Source of the DNA: Astropecten irregularis
Taxonomy: Eukaryota; Echinodermata; Asteroidea; Paxillosida; Astropectinidae
Assembly (NCBI GenBank): GCA_963971285.1
Contig: OZ020251.1
Span: forward strand, 2,356,001-2,420,000
Length of the DNA: 64,000 nt
Reading direction: 5' to 3'
The notes beneath the pieces were generated by a model. That model worked only from the letters and a program-made list of their open reading frames with translations, searched no databases and had not been told where the DNA came from. Positions 12,438-24,323 of the stretch are shown here, piece by piece. The position numbers were made by a program, and so were the translations under genes. How positions within the stretch are numbered: position 1 is the stretch's first letter; each line of letters opens with the position of its first letter.

Positions 12438-13413
12438 TTTTTTTTTTTTTTTTTCTCCTTCCACCCAAACTTGTCAGCAGGACTTCTATGTCACAGTTAC
12501 AAGATATTGACTTGAAACTTGGTGGGAACTTCGGTCATGATCCCAAGTTGTATTTAGAAGATTGACGTCATGATGACGTCATCGGGTATCAAATTACACA
12601 CGTTTTTAGGAAAAACTTTGGTGCTCTATAACTTGAGAACCACATGACCTATGATTTTGATATTGACATATGTTACTCACCTCATGAATCTAAACAATTA
12701 ATATATTCAATATTGTGTACAAATGACCTTCACTTCCGGTGTTACCGGAAGTTGAACTTTGACTCAAAATAACTCAAAATCGGAAAGGTTTTGGGCACAT
12801 ACAATTGCTTGGCAAAAAGATAGAATAGGTCTCAGGCTTACAGAAAATATAAACGATGACGTCATACGGGCTGTATAGCGCCCTCTACGGTGGATTAAAG
12901 ATATACATCGATTACGTAATCCAAAAGTAAACAACGGATTTCCGCCAAATTTGGTGAGTTTAAAGCACTATTGCACCTTGACATATGTGTGAAGTTTGAA
13001 ATCTGTGACGTCATTCAACCGGAAGTTATGCGTTTTTAAAGGAAACATTATGTAATTATTCAAATAATTCAGTAATTACATGACGTACATCAGTGCAAAT
13101 TGCAAATTGTTTACATTGTACGCATTCGATGATTTCTGCAAATTTTCAGTTGTTTGTGATTAACTAAACGGAAGTTATCGTCCGGGCAATTTTACATTAT
13201 TTAAAGGTGACACCATTTTCTATACGCTATCAGTCAGTGTACATGTACGAATACACTGTGCAATCAGCATGATCAGTATTTGCTCAGTCACACAGTTTAA
13301 GTGTATTTCAATATTTAAGCATACACGCGTTCCATCAAACATTCTCTTAACAGTTCCAGTACGAAATGAGACCCCGAACACCTAGTGGTTGTTCCCACAA
13401 CCACAATGTCTAG
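12438..13413 (+). mobile_element. HINE-like unit 10 (B-type)
   Basis: No 5' module, T tract start, B-type core close to unit 1, intact 3' end. Confidence 0.85.
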
Positions 13414-14378
13414 TTTTATTTTTCTTCTTCCCAAACTTGTCAGCAGGACTTCTATATGACAGTTACAAGATATCGACATGAAACTTGGTGGGAACTTCGG
13501 TCATGATGTCAAGTTGTATTTAGAAGATTGACGTCATGATGACGTCATCGGGTATCAAATTACAAGCGTTTTTAGGAAAAACTTTGGTGCTTTATAACTT
13601 TAGAACCACATGACCTACGATTTTGATATTGACATATGTTACTCAACACGTGAATCTCAACAATTAACATATTTAGTGTTGTGTACAAATGACCTTCACT
13701 TCCGGTGTTACCGGAAGTTGAAGTTTGACTCAAAATAACTCGAAAACGGAAGGATTTGGGCACATAAAACCTCTCTGGGTAAAAGATAGAGTAGGTCTTG
13801 GGCTTTCAGAAAATATAAACGATGACGTCATACACGCTGTATAGCGCCCTCTACGGTGGATTAAAGATTTACAGTGATTACGTAATCCAAAAGTAAACAA
13901 CGGATTTCTGCCAAATTTGGTGAGTGTTAAGCACTAATGCACCTTGACATGTGTGTGAAGTTTAAAATCTGTGACGTCATTCAACCAGAAGTTATGTGTC
14001 TTTAAAGGAAACGTGATGTAATTATTCAAATGCTGTTAATTCGGTAATTACATGACGTACATCAGTGCAAATTGCAAATTGTTTACATCGTACGCATACG
14101 ATGATTTTTGCAAATCTTCAGTTGTTTGTGATGAACTAACCGGAAGTTATCGTCCGGGCAATTTTACATTATTTAAAGGTGACGCCATTTTCTATACGCT
14201 ATCAGTCAGTGTACATAATACGAATACACTGCACTCAGCATGATCATTTGCTCCGTCACACAGTTTAAGTGTATTTCAATATGCCACACATGCGTTCCAA
14301 CAGACATTCTCATAACAGTTCCAGAACGAAATGAGACCCCGAACACCTAGTGGTTGTTCCCACAACCACAATGTCTAG
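13414..14378 (+). mobile_element. HINE-like unit 11 (A-type)
   Basis: No 5' module; shortest unit (965 bp); the first half is close to unit 8. Confidence 0.85.
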
Positions 14379-15355
14379 TTTTTTTTGTTATTTTCCTTCT
14401 TCCCAAACTTGTCAGCAGGACTTCTTGATGAAGGTTACAAGATATTGACTTGAAACTTGGTGGGAACTTAGGTAGTGATGCCAAGTTGGGCCTAGAAGAT
14501 TGACGTCATGATGACGTCATCGGGTATCAAATTACGCGCGTTTTTAGGAAAAACTTCCGTGCTCTGTAACTTGAGAACCACATGACCTATGATATTGATA
14601 TTGACATATGTTACTCAACACGTAAATCTCAACAATTAACATATTTAGTGTTGTGTACAAATGACCTTCACTTCCGGTGTTACCGGAAGTTGAAGTTTGA
14701 CTCAAAAAAACTCGAAAACGGAAGGATTTGGGCACATAAAACCCCGCGGGGTAAAAGATAGAGTAGGTCTTAAGCTTTCAGAAAATATATATGATGATGT
14801 CATGCGGGCTGTATATCGCCCTCTACGGTGGATTAAAGATTTACAGTGATTACGTAATCCAAAAGTAAACAATGGATTTCCGCCAAATTTAGTGAGTGTG
14901 AAGCACTAATGCACCTTGACATATGTGTGAAGTTTGAAATCTGTGACGTCATCCTACCGGAAGTTATGCGTTTTTAAAGGAAACATGATGTAATTACATG
15001 TATTCAAATACTGTTTATTTGGTAATTACATGACGTACATCATTGTAAATTGCAAATTGTTTACATCGTACGCATTCGATGATTTCAGTTGTTTGTGATG
15101 AACTAAACGGAAGTTATCGCCCGGGCAATTTGACATTGTTTAAAGGTGACACGATTTTCTATACGCTATCAGTCAGTGTACATGTACGAATACACTGTGC
15201 AATCAGCATGATCAGTATTTGCTCAGTCACACAGTTTAAGTGTATTTCAGTATGCCATACAAAGTCATGCGTTCCATCAAACATTCTCATAATAGTTCCA
15301 GTACGAAATGAGACCCCGAACACCTAGTGGTTGTTCCCACAACCACAATGTCTAG
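14379..15355 (+). mobile_element. HINE-like unit 12 (A-type)
   Basis: No 5' module; one CRE is degraded (GATGATGTCATG); intact 3' end. Confidence 0.85.
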
Positions 15356-16336
15356 TTTTTTCTTTTTCTCCTTCCGCTCAAACTTGTCAGCAGGACTTCT
15401 TGGTGACAGGTACAAGATATTGACCTGAAACTTGGTGGGAACTTCGGTAGTGATGCCAAGTTGTGCCTAGAAGATTGACGTCATGATGACGTCATTGGGT
15501 ATCAAATTACGCGCGTTTTTAGGAAAAACTTTGGTGCTTTATAACTTCAGAACCACATGACCTACGATTTTGATATTGACATATGTTACTCACCACATGA
15601 ATCTCAACAATCAATGTATGCAGTGTTGTGTACAAACGACCTTCACTTCCGGTGATACCGGAAGTTGAAGTTTGACTCAAAATAACTCGAAAACGGAAGG
15701 ATTTGGGCACAAAAAACCGAGAGGGCTAAAAGATAGAGTAGGTCTTGGGCTTTCAGAAAATATCAACAATGACGTCATACGGGCTGTATAGCGCCCTCTA
15801 CGGTTGCTTAAAGATATACAGTGATTACGTAATCCGAAAGTAAACAACGGATTTCCGCCAAATTTGGTGAGTGTAAAGCACTAGTGCACCTTGACATGTT
15901 TGCAAAGTTTAAAATCAGTGACGTTATTCAACCGGAAGTTATGCGTTTTTAAAGGGAAAATGATGTCATTATTCAAATACTGTTTACTCGTTAAGTACAT
16001 GACGTACATCAGTGAAAGTTGCAAATTGTTAACATCCTATGCATTGAATGATTTTTGCAAAGTTTCAGTTGTTTGTGATTAACTAACCGGAAGTTATCGT
16101 CCGGGCAATTTTACATTATTTAAAGGTGACACCATTTTCTATACGCTATCAGTCAGTGTACATATAATACGAATACACTACACTCAGCATGATCAGTATT
16201 TGCTCAGTCACACAGTTTAAGTGTATTTCATAATGCCACACATATGTTCCAACAGACATTCTCATAACAGTTCCAGTACAACTACAAAATGAGACCCCGA
16301 ACACCTAGTGGTTGTTCCCACAACCACAATGTCTAG
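15356..16336 (+). mobile_element. HINE-like unit 13 (A-type, terminal copy)
   Basis: No 5' module. Its CTAG at 16333-16336 abuts non-repeat DNA (TTCAATATT), which fixes the right edge of the array. Confidence 0.85.
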
Positions 16337-16845
16337 TTCAATATTATTTTCCAAAAGTGAAAGCATAAAGAATATTATTGTCTCCGTTAATATTTTTGCT
16401 TGGAAGGCTCTGTCACTCTGTCAATTTTTCCCAGGGTAGCGAAATCATGATACCTTGAATAAAAACAGAATTGAGGGTCCGTGACATGGCGTAAACCATG
16501 GACCGTGTATCAAAATGATCGCATTTCTTACCAGCCACGATGTCAAATATTACCTGCCATCTTTATGGATTGCAGTCAGAAGTGAATCGTGAATAATTCA
16601 TTTCCTATATTGCTATGAATCCAATACGTTGACATATCATTTTGGTCGTCCGGACACAATGTTTTTGTATTGGTTTATAATCGTGTTGAATTATGGAGGT
16701 GTATTTGAGTGCGAAATGTAATTCTGTTGTAAGATGGGATGTGAATTATTGAAGTGGTGCATTTTGTCTTTTTGCTATGTTTGTTCTTTGCAGTTATATC
16801 GTGGATTTGTATTTTGTTTGTTGTTTTAGTTGGTTTGGTTTTGTC
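16337..16845. other. No gene recognised
   Basis: Ordinary AT-rich sequence between the HINE-like array and the first GGTT-type array. Confidence 0.5.
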
Positions 16846-17322
16846 TCATGCTGGCTGGATGGCTTCACACTTGTTTGGTTGGTTGGTGTCTTGGCTGGCT
16901 GGTTGGCTGGTTAGTTGGTGGCTGGCAGGTTGGCTGGTTGCTGGTTGCCTGTTTCCACCTGACTGGTTTGTTAGTTGGCTGGTTTGCTGGCACTTTGGCT
17001 GGTGACCGGCTGGTTGACTGGCTGGTTGGCTTGTGGCTTGCTGGCTGGTCGGTCGGTTGGCTAGTTGGTTGGCTGGGAGGCTGGCTTGTGGCTTGTTGGA
17101 TGGTTGGTTGACTGATGGCTGGTTGGCTTGTGGCTGCCTGGTCGGTCGATTGGCTAGTTGATTGCCTGGCAGGCTGGTGGCTGGCTGGTTGGTCGGTTGG
17201 CTGGCTGGTCGGTCGGTTGGCTAGTTGATTGGCTGGCTGGTGGCTAGTTGGATGGCTGGTTGGCTGATGGCTGGCTGGTTGGTGGAAGTTGGCTGGCTGG
17301 TCGATGGGTTGGCTGGCTCCAA
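16846..17322 (+). repeat. Degenerate (GGCT/GGTT)n tetranucleotide array
   Basis: Almost 480 bp of GGCT, GGTT and GGTC tetramers. The reverse strand reads open as a Pro/Ser/Gln/Thr-rich frame, which is a property of the repeat. Confidence 0.93.
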
Positions 17323-18062
17323 GTCTTATGGCTAATAAAAGCTGGCCATTTAGCAGATGAGTCATTGTTCACAATCACAATACATTAATGAAAATAACAG
17401 AGACGACTGAACACACAGCTATAAAATGAAAGTGACTCCCTTCCACCCTTGTTTATGAGATTGAAAAAGAGAATTGACATCTGCAGGGGCGCAGGGCTAG
17501 GGGCGCACTGAAGATGATTCAACCACTGAGATAGAAAGAACTCTATGATTCAACGATCCAACCCATTCATTTATTCATACAGACTACGACCATTCCATGT
17601 ACATGTATGTACCACTGGGGATTCAAGACCAGATAGAGAGAGGGGAAAGTATAAAGGTGGATCATTATTAAAATCCCCACATCACTTGAGCTGAAATTGG
17701 ACTCTGACTTCATCGCCCTTCTGACACCAAATTGGGATATTGTCCTGTTAGAATCGGAGGCCGCTTGTACTTTGCGTACTTGGGATGGTGTTAATGCATT
17801 TTTTATAGTGGAGTTGGGAGGACGGAGCGTGTGTTATCAGTCATTAGTGCGGCGTTGTCGTCTAGTTCTGGTCAGAAGTTGCCTGGAGGCTTGAGGTTGG
17901 GCTTGATTTGAGACTTAAAGGAGCAGTCCAGTGCTGTTGCGACTTGCGAGTTGTGTTTGTGTGAACCTTTGGCCATATGGTATGGGCTGATATAAAATCA
18001 GGTTGTTGGTATGAGCACCCCTTTAAGTTCCAGCGCCATTTTGACTTTAACATCTGTTGTTT
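17323..18062. other. No gene recognised
   Basis: Short open frames only; no splice-supported exon or known family seen. Confidence 0.45.
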
Positions 18063-18195
18063 TAATCCAAGTAATGAACTGCTGCAAACTGCTCATAAGC
18101 CAACATAATGACCTGAAATTAATACTTGGAGTTGGGAGGGCCTGACGCGTTCAGGATCCTAGCATGATCTTTGTCGAAGGCTCTTTTGTTTTAAA
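18063..18195. repeat. GGGCCTGACGCGTT / TCCTAGCAGGATC repeat copy
   Basis: Contains CTGCTGCAAACTGCTCAT, a GGAGTTGGGAGGGCCTGA block and TCCTAGCATGATCTTTGTCGAAGG. Related copies lie at 27590-27715, 34931-35085 and 57082-57258. Confidence 0.75.
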
Positions 18196-18867
18196 TTGCA
18201 AAGGGAAGCTTCTTTTTGCGAACGACTTCGATCTCATTTCTCAAGACGGAGAACTGTTTGTGGTACCAATATGGTCTTCCGTCGTAGTTTTTATCATTAC
18301 AGCGACCCCGTAGTCACCTCATCATGTGCTGCGGCTTTTACCATCAGGCATGAACGGCTGATTTAAGACGAAAATGTACAACTAAAGAAGCATCAAATGT
18401 AATTTTTCTAAGTGCCCTTCGGGTTTTATATTCCTATGGGATTATCCTTGTGTCACTGTACATGTTTTCTATACTCGGTGGCCGAGGAATATAATTAGAT
18501 AAAACGCAAGGGCCAGCCATTCAATTTCAAGGACGAATGTCATAAACATGTGCATCTACCGGTTCGGCCCTCGTTGGTCGTGGGTAATTTTGCCAGAAGC
18601 GCCGGCGTTTATCCATTTAAAGACACGGTGAATTTTTTATCTCGTGCCCGTGGAATCATCTCATATTGGAAAAATGCGCCGTTAGCTATACACATTGTGC
18701 ACGGGCTCTTGTCATGGGAAGAGCACTTTATTATAATGAAAATTTTTGTGATTAGAGGCACTCCATGACTGGGATTAGTTATGCATCTTTGGAATTGATG
18801 TCGGATGGTCTGTGTGTGATTTATTGGTATGGGTTTGTCAGCCTGCAGGCCGGCAGGGTTGTTCGGT

Positions 18868-19636
18868 GAGTCAGTTGGTTGGTTGGTTGGTGGGTCTGTT
18901 GGTTGGTGAGTCGGTTGGTTGGTGAGATGGTTGGTTGGTGAGTTGATTGGTTGGTTAGTCTGTTGCTTGGTGAGTCGATTGGTTGGTGAGATAGTTGATA
19001 GTTGGTTGGTGAGTCGATTGGTTGGTGAGTTGATTGGTTGGTGAGTCGATTGGTTGGTGAGAACCGTGAGTTGGTTGATAGTTTGTTGGTGAGTTGGTTG
19101 ATAGTTGGTTGGTGTGAGTCGATTGGTTGGTGAGAACCGTGAGTTGGTTGATAGTTTGTTGGTGAGTCGGTTGGTTGGTGAGTTGGTTGATAGTTGGTTG
19201 GTGTGAGTCGATTGGTTGGTGAGAACCGTGAGTTGGTTGATAGTTTGTTGGTGATTCGGTTGGTTGGTGAGTTGGTTGATAGTTGGTTGGTGTGAGTCGA
19301 TTGGTTGGTGAGAACCGTGAGTTGGTTGATATTTGGTTGGTGAGTCGGTTGGTTGGTGAGTTGGTTGATAGTTGGTTGGTGAGTCGATTGGTTGGTGAGT
19401 TGATTGATAGTTGGTTGGTGAGTCGATTGGTTGGTGAGTTGATTGATAGTTGGTTGGTGAGTCGGTTGGTTGGTGAGTTGGTTGATAGTTGGTTGGTGTG
19501 AGTCGATTGGTTGGTGAGTCTGTTGGTTGGTGAGTTGGTTGATAGTTGGTTGGTGAGTTGGTTGATAGTTGGTTGTTGAGTCGATTGGTTGATGAGTAGA
19601 TTGGTTGGTGAGTTGGTTGATGGTTGGTTGATGAGT
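18868..19636 (+). repeat. GGTTGGTTGGTGAGT minisatellite
   Basis: About 770 bp built from GGTTGGTGAGT and GGTTGATAGTTGGTT blocks arranged in higher-order units of about 75-125 bp that include GAGAACCGTGAGTT. The reverse strand stays open for hundreds of codons as an Asn/Gln/Pro/Thr repeat; I regard this as non-coding. Confidence 0.93.
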
Positions 19637-20098
19637 TGTTATTATTATTATTATTATTATTTATTCGGCCAAATTCAAGAGAACAAGAGACAAAAAAATG
19701 TACAATCACAGATAACTAAAAGGGCAATAACAATAAGCAATAACAAAAAGCAAGGGGTGTCAAAAAGGGGGGGGTGGGGAGGGGTGGAGAGAGTAGGGGA
19801 TGGATGGAGTGGGGTGGAGTGGGATAGGGAGGGGTGGAGTGGGTTGGGGTGGGGTTGAGTGGGTTGGGGTGGGGTTGAGTGGGTTGGGGAGGAGTGGGTT
19901 GGGGAGGGGTGGAGTGGGTTGGGGTGGGGTGGAGTGGGTTTGGGGAGGGTGGAGTGGGTGATGGGATTGGGAAGAACAAATGCACATAAGAAGAGAAAAG
20001 CCAAACTTAGGACGGCCAGGATGAGCAAAAGTGAAGACACTGTGACTCGAAAGCCTGCTCATCCAATCCAAAGATGGTACACATATCTTAATAAATAA
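19637..20098 (-). mobile_element. Possible retroposon 3' end with (ATA)n tail, split by a G-rich array
   Basis: A (TTA)n tract at 19639-19664 is followed by TTCGGCCAAATTCAAGAGAAC. Read on the minus strand this is unique sequence ending in an (ATA)n tail, a common 3' end of non-LTR elements and SINEs. A G-run minisatellite at 19768-19965 lies inside it. No coding domain is left to name the family. Confidence 0.35.
19768..19965 (+). repeat. G-rich minisatellite (GGAGTGGGTTGGGGTGGGG)n
   Basis: About 200 bp almost lacking C on the + strand, with repeated GGG/GGGG runs 2-6 bases apart, so many potential G-quadruplexes. Reverse-strand Pro/His/Ser-rich frames are repeat translations. Confidence 0.92.
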
Positions 20099-20101
20099 AA
20101 A

Positions 20102-20325
20102 TGTTTGGTTGATGAGTCGGTTAGTGAATGAGTTGGTTGCCTGGTGAGTTACTTGATGGTTGGTTGGTTAGCCGATATGGTTGGTTGATGAGTCTGTTGG
20201 TTGATGATTTGGTTGGTTGAGTCTGTTGGTTGATAAGTCGGTTCGCTGATGAGTTGGTTGATAAGTCGGTTGGTTTGTGAGTTGGTTGATGAGTCGGTTG
20301 GTGAAATGCTTGGTGGATGAGTCGT
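20102..20325 (+). repeat. GGTTGATGAGTCGGTTGGTTG array
   Basis: Third GGTT-based array, degenerate, in the same strand sense as the arrays at 16.8 and 18.9 kb. Confidence 0.85.
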
Positions 20326-20921
20326 TCATTGAAGGTTGATCCAGATATCAGTCTTGTGCCTCATGGAGCTATAAAACATACCTCCAAGGTTGTATGGTCG
20401 AGTTGGGTGTGTTTTGTATCGCTGGTTTAGGTAACATTCCATGGTTGATTGTTGTTGTTTTCTGTGTGTTTACAAGTCTTTATAAGGTTGTTTATTTCTT
20501 ACTTTTGGTCGGCTGTTTGTTATAGGTCTATTGATTCGTTTGTTTACTGCTCAAGACATGCATTGCTTTTGTTTCCTGGGAGGTGAGTGGCTTGCTTGCA
20601 ACATGAATAATTCTTTTGGGATTAGCTTTTGCCTTAGGGGAATAAACAATGTTCTTACAGGGCTGGGGGAATTTTATTCCATGGAGAACTACATACACAT
20701 TCCTCCATATTTATTCAAAAGCCTTCATTTCCAAAAACAGAAATTTACTCTGTGCACCATTAACCATATTGCTCAGGAAAGCTTTAAGTGGCATAAAATG
20801 TAGACGTCCTTGAAATGGAAAGTTCAAGATACAATTTCGAATGACAATTAATAGTCAATTGCAGAAATTGCCCCTCCCCCTTCTCCCTCAGTTAATTACT
20901 CTGATTGGCTGAATCATCAGC

Positions 20922-20938
20922 CAGCCCTGCGCATGCGC
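20922..20938. promoter_or_regulatory. NRF1-like palindrome
   Basis: CTGCGCATGCGCC matches the NRF1 consensus TGCGCATGCGC, in a locally CpG-richer stretch. A CRE (TGACGTCA) follows near 21237. This could mark a CpG-type promoter, for example for an unseen 5' UTR exon of tetraspanin A; no transcript evidence is available. Confidence 0.35.
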
Positions 20939-22475
20939 CGTGGCGTGTCGCCATACTGACGACGATAATTTCATTATTTCACGGTGACGCATGCATTGTT
21001 TCGCGTCTAATTAAACTTCGGAGAAGAAAATTGAGAAATGAGACGCCAGTTTCGTCAATTCTACTCGATAATTGGTTTGCAGCAGTTTATGATTTTGTAC
21101 CAGTTTCCACAGAATAATGAGTCGGTGTTGTTTTGTTGTTTTACTGCTCGAAGGACTCTTCATTAAAATCGCGATCGTGCTGGACAACATAATTATAAAC
21201 AAGGCACGATGAAGGAAAACAGCTTACCCTCGACTGTGACGTCACGTCCATGGCTGCCGAAATGATTCATGCCGCAAAAGATCGATGCTTAAAGTGACTC
21301 TGTGGTGTTTTTTCTCAATTTAGTAATTTCTTGATGATAAGATGACAACATCACTGAACGAATGGCAGCCTAAATTGTGGTGTCATTCCGTCCAATATGA
21401 GGTCATATGTGTTTTGTTGAAGTAGTAGGGTATAGGCTATTTCGTGCATGATATTTTAAGAAAAACTAACTCGCATTGAAAAAGAAGATGGAAATTCAAT
21501 ATTTGATTTCGCAAACAAGATTTCTTGAGCTACGCTTTGCTCAATAAGTGCTCTACCAACTGTAAGGAACGTATTCAGTACAAATGAAATAGGTCTACCA
21601 GAAAAGCATAACTCAAACTGCTCTTTAAAATTGTTCTTTACCTTCAGTTGGTATTATTGGTGACGTCACAATTTTTTTGATCATGAATATTAATGTCCTA
21701 ATTTGCATAGAAACGGGAAACCTCTGAAGTACATCCGTGTGAAATACTTATAGAATTGGCATTGGTAAAACTACAAGCACACTCGAACTACTGAACTACT
21801 GAACAGCTGTATTTCTTTGCAGACTGAAAAGTAATAATATCCCATTGCACGTTTCCCATAGTGGTTATTGCCCTACAAATTACGTTGAGGAAAAAACATC
21901 AACTGAGTACCAGTCAGAGTCACTGACACGATTTACACATCACATTCATCTTGGCTGGTAACCAGTATTTTCTCAGGAAATCTTGTGGGCGCTTAGCCAA
22001 GCTGGCTTATAGTCCAATGGCGGCTGTTCGTGGTGAAAGATTTAACGGGATAAAGTTCACCATTGCACAGTTGGTCAACAACTTGCCCTCAAAACATAAA
22101 CTTGCCCAAAGTCCTCGAGTTTTAATATATAAATGGATAACGGTATTCTTATATAAACTCACAGATGAAAGAAAGGCATGGAACATTTCTTGTTGCCGTT
22201 TTATTTGGAAATTGTCGACGGAAAATACGTGAAGAAGTGGACAAACATGTTGTCGATCCGTAAGAAAAATATTTCTGTTGTGGTTTTCCACACTTATAAA
22301 GCCCAACCATAATTATTTATTTCAGCTTCAAAATCGTTGGCAGGAAAAATCAAATTTATTCGTACATCGCATTGTGCATCATGCATATTCAAGCCAGTTC
22401 TGAATCGTGCCGGAGGCTCAGATAACGCCCTCTGTCGATGGTTTTGCGCCAGTTAGGCATGCGCCTTTCCATTTG

Positions 22476-22487
22476 GCGGGAAACGTA
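22476..22487. promoter_or_regulatory. E2F-like site TTTGGCGGGAAA
   Basis: Exact match to the E2F consensus core, 1.1 kb upstream of the tetraspanin A start codon, close to GCATGCGCC. Candidate promoter element only. Confidence 0.35.
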
Positions 22488-23550
22488 AAAGTTCAGCAAA
22501 AACAAAATTGAGTTTGTCTTTTGTTTAAAAATAATAACTTGAAGTTGGCTCCAAGTTGGATTTAGAAACGCTCCAAGTTGGATTTAACTTACAGTGCTCA
22601 CTTCTCACCCTATAATTAATTTTGTTAAGGCTACTTCGCCAAGTCTAGGTTGGTTGTTCGTTAAATGATCTGTTTCAATATGTTTGATTTGTTTTTGTTA
22701 CATCATCTTCTTGTCTGCAAAAGCTTTTTTAACATTTTGAAACTTTCGTTTCTGGTCCGGTCAAACAAGAAGAAGATAAAACCAAAAAAATATATCATTG
22801 ATTTATGGAAAATCAGTTAGGAAAACGAAGCCTATGCGTTAGGAAAGCCTAAATGTTTTTTCAAGTAAGTATTACAGTAACGCCTTTCGACAAACACATT
22901 TATAAAAGTTAAAGGACAATACAATAAATACAGATTACAAAGTGTGCATGCCAATCACATAAATTTTGTTGACAAATTTTGTTCATTAGGCCGGCTTCAA
23001 ATGACGTCCGGCGTGGAAAATGCAATCACCTTTAGGCTTTTGGACGAAGAAAGACTTTAGTAAATACATACTGTCGGTTCCGTATTTTTTGGCTCATCAT
23101 TATAAAGCAACACTGAAGTAGATTGTTATAAATAGACATTGGGATTTTCCTGTAGTGGTTTTTGTTGGTTGTTTGTTCCGTAATATTGTGGTTGTAGCTT
23201 GAACCTAAACCGATTCGTAGGCGGTCCCTAAACATCCTTGACGTCCACATCCTGTAGATTGATGAGGGGTGTTTGGTTTATCGGTATACCAGTGCGCCTT
23301 TGTAGCCCAACAAGTTGGTCTACTGTTTATGTGGCTGTTGTTTTATCACGCCCAACTTTGGCCTTTGGGCGTTAAATTGGGCTACAAGTGATAAACTCGC
23401 ATTGTCTATAAACTACAATCAGGTGCAATTATAATCTTGGCACACATTTTCTGGGGAAGTCGATCTTGTTGCCAGACGTGAAAGTAAAGGATTCTGTACA
23501 GTGTTTTTAACCATAGTTCAACTTGTGAAGCGAAAAAGACGGTAGAAATC

Positions 23551-23616
23551 ATGGCTGTGTCGGGGTGTGTGGCCTGCATCAAATACCTGATGTTTGCATT
23601 CAACTTTTTGTTCTGG
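23551..23616 (+). CDS. Tetraspanin A coding exon 1
   Basis: Encodes residues 1-22: a short cytosolic N-terminus and the first part of TM1, ending in FNFLFW just before a GTAAGT donor (phase 0). This cut inside TM1 after Phe-Trp is the classic tetraspanin first intron position. The following intron is about 9.6 kb. Confidence 0.93.
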
Positions 23617-24281
23617 GTAAGTTCAGAAACTTTTGGTCTTGTTCGCCTGTGGAGGGACACTTGTTGCTGAGAGCTCACGAACTTCTTGGGTTCTTCATAC
23701 CTCCATGTTTATCGGCTACCGTACTATAATCTTGCAGAATGTTTACACATTTTCCGAATAGTTTAGTGCGGCAGATGTTTATATAACTTGGCTTGCCTAG
23801 CCTGGCCACTGCACTTACATTTTATCATTGCTTACTTTTAATACTTTCTGTCCTATCTTGTTGTTTTTTATGGAACATTAGCAGGTTAGTGTGATGTAGA
23901 TGGGTAACATAAATTTAGATGGGGGTTTCAGGTCAACTCGGTCCGTAACCAACTCGGTCCGAGTCAACTCGGTCCGTGACCAACTCGGTCCGTAACTAAC
24001 TCGGTCCATGCCCAACTCGGTCCGTAACCAACTCGGTCCGAGGCCAACTCGGTCCGTGACCAACTCGGTCCGTGACCAACTCGGTCCGTGACCAACTCGG
24101 TCCCTATGGGAAAATGCACGCAAAAACGTCTGGTAATTTTGTTGCAGCAAAACGAGTACGTAGTCTCGCAAATTGCGTGAATTTAACTATTTATTTAGGT
24201 CTATTTATTTATTTATTCATTTATTATCTTAATAACATTAAAAGAATGAAAAATACATTGGTCCATGGGCCTGACATGACA

Positions 24282-24323
<42 letters not shown>

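Larger units (their letters stand above)
2264..16336 (+). mobile_element. Tandem array of 13 Helentron/HINE-like elements
   Basis: Thirteen head-to-tail copies of a non-autonomous element, usually 965-1090 bp. Each ends with CCCGAACACCT, the hairpin GTGGTTGTTCCCACAACCAC (8-bp perfect stem, TCCC loop), five bases, then CTAG|T. Many copies start with one to three modules opening with AGGTGTTCGGG, the inverse of the subterminal 3' CCCGAACACCT. A module at the extreme 5' end and its inverse set back from the 3' end by a hairpin is the asymmetric terminal inverted repeat layout of Helentrons (Helitron2) and their HINE derivatives. The flanks ATTT / TTCAA fit T|T insertion. No Rep or helicase coding sequence is present, so mobility would need a partner. 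Recurrent 60-100 codon frames across the units are translations of the repeat, not genes. Confidence 0.85.
20326..23550. other. Upstream region of tetraspanin A, no coding exon recognised
   Basis: Holds the NRF1-, CRE- and E2F-like motifs listed separately. Frames of up to about 100 codons lack known domains. Further 5' UTR exons may lie here but cannot be placed. Confidence 0.4.

Noticed and set aside
4477-15710. Recurrent ~63-codon minus-strand frames beginning MPKSFRF across the array
   Set aside because: They recur once per satellite unit, follow the repeat's drift with frame-neutral and frame-breaking changes alike, and have no known domain. They are translations of the non-autonomous element.
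16865-17365. 166-codon minus-strand Pro/Gln/Ser-rich frame
   Set aside because: Arises from the GGCT/GGTT tetranucleotide array; low complexity throughout.
18609-19709. 366-codon minus-strand frame rich in Asn, Gln, Pro and Thr
   Set aside because: It is the reverse translation of the GGTT minisatellite plus an ATT tract, with no unique domain or splice context.
23931-24108. CRISPR-like regular repeats
   Set aside because: The 16-bp units are contiguous without spacers, mirrored by an inverted arm, and the genome is eukaryotic.
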